In this document: in pieces, positions 24,263 through 26,014 of the stretch
Numbering within the stretch: the first letter of the stretch is position 1
Layout of the letters: each line of letters begins with the position of its first letter
Origin: Candidatus Nomurabacteria bacterium RIFCSPLOWO2_01_FULL_36_10b
GTDB lineage: Bacteria > Patescibacteriota > Minisyncoccia > Phycocordibacterales > UBA1006
Length of the DNA: 26,014 nucleotides
Assembly: GCA_001785725.1 (NCBI GenBank)
Contig: MFUQ01000013.1
Span: forward strand, 203 to 26,216
Direction: 5' to 3'
Translations under genes and position numbers: made by a program
The notes under the pieces: generated by a model
Seen by the model: only the letters and a program-made list of their open reading frames with translations
The model's database searches: none
Told to the model about the DNA's origin: nothing

Positions 24263-25348
24263 TTAAAATTTATAATTAATTTTCATCACTTCCCTCACCT
24301 CTTGCATGGTTGCTTGCGCGTATTTGCGAGCAACAGCATTTCCTTCACGCAATATTTTTTCTATAGCAGGAATATCTTTTGCATATTCTTCACGTCTAGC
24401 GCGAATTGGGTCAAGGAGCTTCCGTAGTTCTTCTATAAGATATTTTTTAATTTCAATATCACCGGGCGCATCATCGCCCCCAGCTATATAACGCCTTTTA
24501 AAATCTTCTATCTTTTTTTTGTCAGTTCCAAAAATATCAAGATATGTGAATACAACATTGCCTTCTATTTGTCCTTCGTCAGTTTTCTTTAAACGATTAG
24601 GGTCTGTATACATACTCATCACTTTTCTTTCAATCTCTTCAGGACTATCAGATAACATAATAGTATTTCCAAGTGTCTTACTTGCTTTAGAACTGCCATC
24701 GGTGCCAACTAGACGCGGTGTAGAACCAACAATACCTTTTATCATTGGAAAAACTTCCCTACCATATGTTGCATTGAATTTCTTTACAATATCATTTGCT
24801 TGCTCAAGAACTGGCATCTGGTCCTCTCCTACGGGAACAATATTTGCTTTGCATATAAGGATATCAGCAGCTTGCGATACTGGATAAGCCAGAAATCCAA
24901 GAGGAATACCGTGTCCGATATTCTTTTCCTCACCGCCGTCGGCGGTGAGGAATTTGTTTTGAAGAAAATATCCTTTCTGCAACGCTTCTGTCTTAATAGT
25001 AGGATTATGAGAAAGTTGTTGGACTGTTACTAGATTCATGAAAAAAACAGTTAATTCAGCAATTTCAGGCACCATAGATTGAATAAAAAAATGTGTCTTT
25101 GTGGGGTCAACGCCAACGGCTAGATTATCAAGAACTACTTCAATTACATTATCTCGTACTTTCTGTGGGTCATCAGCATTATCAGTAAGCGCCTGGACAT
25201 CGGCCACCATATAAAAACATGTATCATATTCATCCTGAAATTTGAGACGATTTTGAATAGAACCAACATAATGGCCTAAATGTAAAGCTCCCGTCGGGCG
25301 GTCTCCTGTTAAAATTATTGGTTTGAAATGCGATGAATTATCATTCAT
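24263..25348 (-). CDS. trpS: Tryptophanyl-tRNA synthetase
   Basis: A 361-residue class I synthetase. The HIGH-type motif is in TGALHLGHYVGS, the KMSKS-type motif reads KASKT in DGSSKASKTLGN, and YPVSQAADIL and PVGEDQMPVLE are family-typical. It charges tRNA-Trp. Between TEALQKGY and IPLGFLAYPVSQ there is an extra segment whose DNA is a perfect 27-nt palindrome encoding FLTADGGEE. A promoter TTGCTT-N17-TATTAT ends nine nt before the ATG, so the mRNA should be nearly leaderless. Confidence 0.95.
   Translation of the reverse strand: MNDNSSHFKPIILTGDRPTGALHLGHYVGSIQNRLKFQDEYDTCFYMVADVQALTDNADDPQKVRDNVIEVVLDNLAVGVDPTKTHFFIQSMVPEIAELTVFFMNLVTVQQLSHNPTIKTEALQKGYFLQNKFLTADGGEEKNIGHGIPLGFLAYPVSQAADILICKANIVPVGEDQMPVLEQANDIVKKFNATYGREVFPMIKGIVGSTPRLVGTDGSSKASKTLGNTIMLSDSPEEIERKVMSMYTDPNRLKKTDEGQIEGNVVFTYLDIFGTDKKKIEDFKRRYIAGGDDAPGDIEIKKYLIEELRKLLDPIRARREEYAKDIPAIEKILREGNAVARKYAQATMQEVREVMKINYKF
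24926..24952. repeat. 27-nt in-frame palindrome inside trpS
   Basis: Perfect 12-bp arms TTCCTCACCGCC/GGCGGTGAGGAA with GTC loop. It is exactly nine codons long and read in frame as FLTADGGEE on the minus strand, at an indel-prone position before the conserved IPLGFLAYP. Confidence 0.85.
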
Positions 25349-25357
25349 AACATTGTA

Positions 25358-25386
25358 ATAATACCTGTTTTTACATGAGAAAGCAA
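25358..25386 (-). promoter_or_regulatory. Promoter of trpS
   Basis: On the minus strand: TTGCTT (25386-25381), 17-nt spacer, TATTAT (25363-25358), nine nt to the ATG. Confidence 0.55.
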
Positions 25387-25399
25387 AAAAGCATCATTT

Positions 25400-25861
25400 T
25401 TATTCCACAATAAGCGTGCCAGTCATACCCATAGCTTTATGCTCCCCAAAACTACAATAATACTCAAATATCCCTGTTTTATCAGCTATGAATTCTACAG
25501 TATCACTTACGCCAGCTTGAAGTCTGTCAGTACGAATACTAAACTCATCAATTACAAAATCATGAGTAGAGTCCATACTTGTAAAATTGATTTTTACATG
25601 GTCGCCTTTCTTCACACGAATTTCATCCGGCAAGAATGAAAGACTTTTGCCAGTAACATTAAATGTCACTGTTTTTGGCGAAGATAATAGAGCTTGATCT
25701 GCCGTAGAAGAAGCAGAAGTTGTTGGAATCGTTGTGTTTGCGTCTGAAACTACTGGTGTTGGTAATGTTATATCTGCTGGTCTTTGCGATGGGCTTTTCA
25801 CCAAAAAAATAATGACTATAACGATTATCACAATACCAATTATTGTTAAGAATATTTTCAT
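25400..25861 (-). CDS. Membrane-anchored cupredoxin-like protein
   Basis: A 153-residue protein with an N-terminal anchor helix (about 3-21), a Ser/Thr/Pro-rich linker (about 23-60) and a cupredoxin domain (about 62-153). Type 1 copper ligands are visible: His100 in STHDF, Cys136 in YYCSFGEH, His141 and Met146 in AMGM, with the plastocyanin-like C-x4-H-x4-M spacing. It should bind copper outside the membrane; an electron-transfer or copper-buffering role is inferred. No terminal oxidase or other copper enzyme is in the window. A TATAAA box lies ten nt before the ATG. Confidence 0.9.
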   Translation of the reverse strand: MKIFLTIIGIVIIVIVIIFLVKSPSQRPADITLPTPVVSDANTTIPTTSASSTADQALLSSPKTVTFNVTGKSLSFLPDEIRVKKGDHVKINFTSMDSTHDFVIDEFSIRTDRLQAGVSDTVEFIADKTGIFEYYCSFGEHKAMGMTGTLIVE

Positions 25862-25901
25862 AGTTTGATAGTTTATACGATTAAAAAGATTGTGAAGAAA
25901 T

Positions 25902-25930
25902 TAAAATCACCAATTTAAATGGTGATTTTA
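25902..25930 (-). terminator. Terminator of the gene at the right edge
   Basis: Ten-bp perfect stem TAAAATCACC/GGTGATTTTA with a nine-nt loop, 20 nt after the stop codon at 25950; T-rich on the minus-strand side. Confidence 0.7.
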
Positions 25931-25949
25931 ATTTTACATAATAATGTTC

Positions 25950-26014
25950 TTATTGAGTGCTACCGTAAAGTGTGTTAAGTTTTGCACGTGTTATTGGGCC
26001 AACAATTCCATCAG
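25950..26014 (-). CDS. C-terminal end of a peptidoglycan-binding protein (partial)
   Basis: The last 20 residues of a minus-strand frame read DGIVGPITRAKLNTLYGSTQ and then TAA. The DGIVGPITRAKL pattern is the end of a PG_binding_1 domain. The start lies beyond the window. It resembles the product of 18076-18624 in its domain type. Confidence 0.8.
   Translation of the reverse strand, partial: DGIVGPITRAKLNTLYGSTQ

Overview
The window looks like part of the chromosome of a Candidatus Patescibacteria (CPR) bacterium, most likely a Parcubacteria-type lineage. This is an inference from small AT-rich genes, cut-down housekeeping proteins (PheS, PheT, RF1, RsmI, EndoIII), an unlinked and divergent 16S rRNA gene, one tRNA gene without encoded CCA, and CPR-typical surface proteins (DUF4015 hydrolase, S41 protease, coiled-coil transglycosylase, small peptidoglycan-binding proteins). 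TGA is used as a stop (rsmI, prfA), so the UGA recoding of Absconditabacteria/Gracilibacteria does not apply. No phage, transposase, defence locus or CRISPR array was seen.

Layout. 1-566 has no recognisable gene. 567-1056 (+) holds a 30-residue lysine-rich protein and rpmA (bL27). 1137-4409 (-) is rplI plus an envelope group (S41 protease, DUF4015 hydrolase, two-helix membrane protein). 4544-6606 (-) has rsmI, nth and a membrane-anchored unknown. 6867-9713 (-) has tRNA-Ile(GAT), prfA, rpmE and a coiled-coil lytic transglycosylase. 9787-13143 (-) is pheS-pheT-rplY. 13253-14831 (+) has a small unknown gene and rpsA. pth (-) and a small coiled-coil gene (+) diverge near 15450. The 16S gene (-) spans about 16161-17728 with a consensus promoter upstream and no 23S downstream. 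18076-18624 (-) is a peptidoglycan-binding protein. 18738-24208 (+) runs secG, a family-5 solute-binding protein, RNase J and an MFS transporter. The right end (-) has trpS, a membrane-anchored cupredoxin and the tail of another peptidoglycan-binding gene.

Three themes stand out. (1) Translation initiation: almost no gene has a Shine-Dalgarno site, the 16S 3' tail reads CACUCC where CACCUCC is expected, and at least nine genes have a -10 box 7-10 nt before the start codon, often extended TGN-TATAAT, so their mRNAs should be leaderless or nearly so. (2) Short GC-rich perfect palindromes sit inside genes: seven in pheT, a 27-nt one read as nine codons in trpS, and two in a ~107-nt expansion of 16S helix 40. 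(3) The 16S is unusual but looks functional: the 530 pseudoknot and helix 45 differ from the usual sequence but keep their pairing, and several universal primer sites are mismatched.

Gene calls rest on motif recognition by eye. Promoters and terminators are pattern matches without experimental support.
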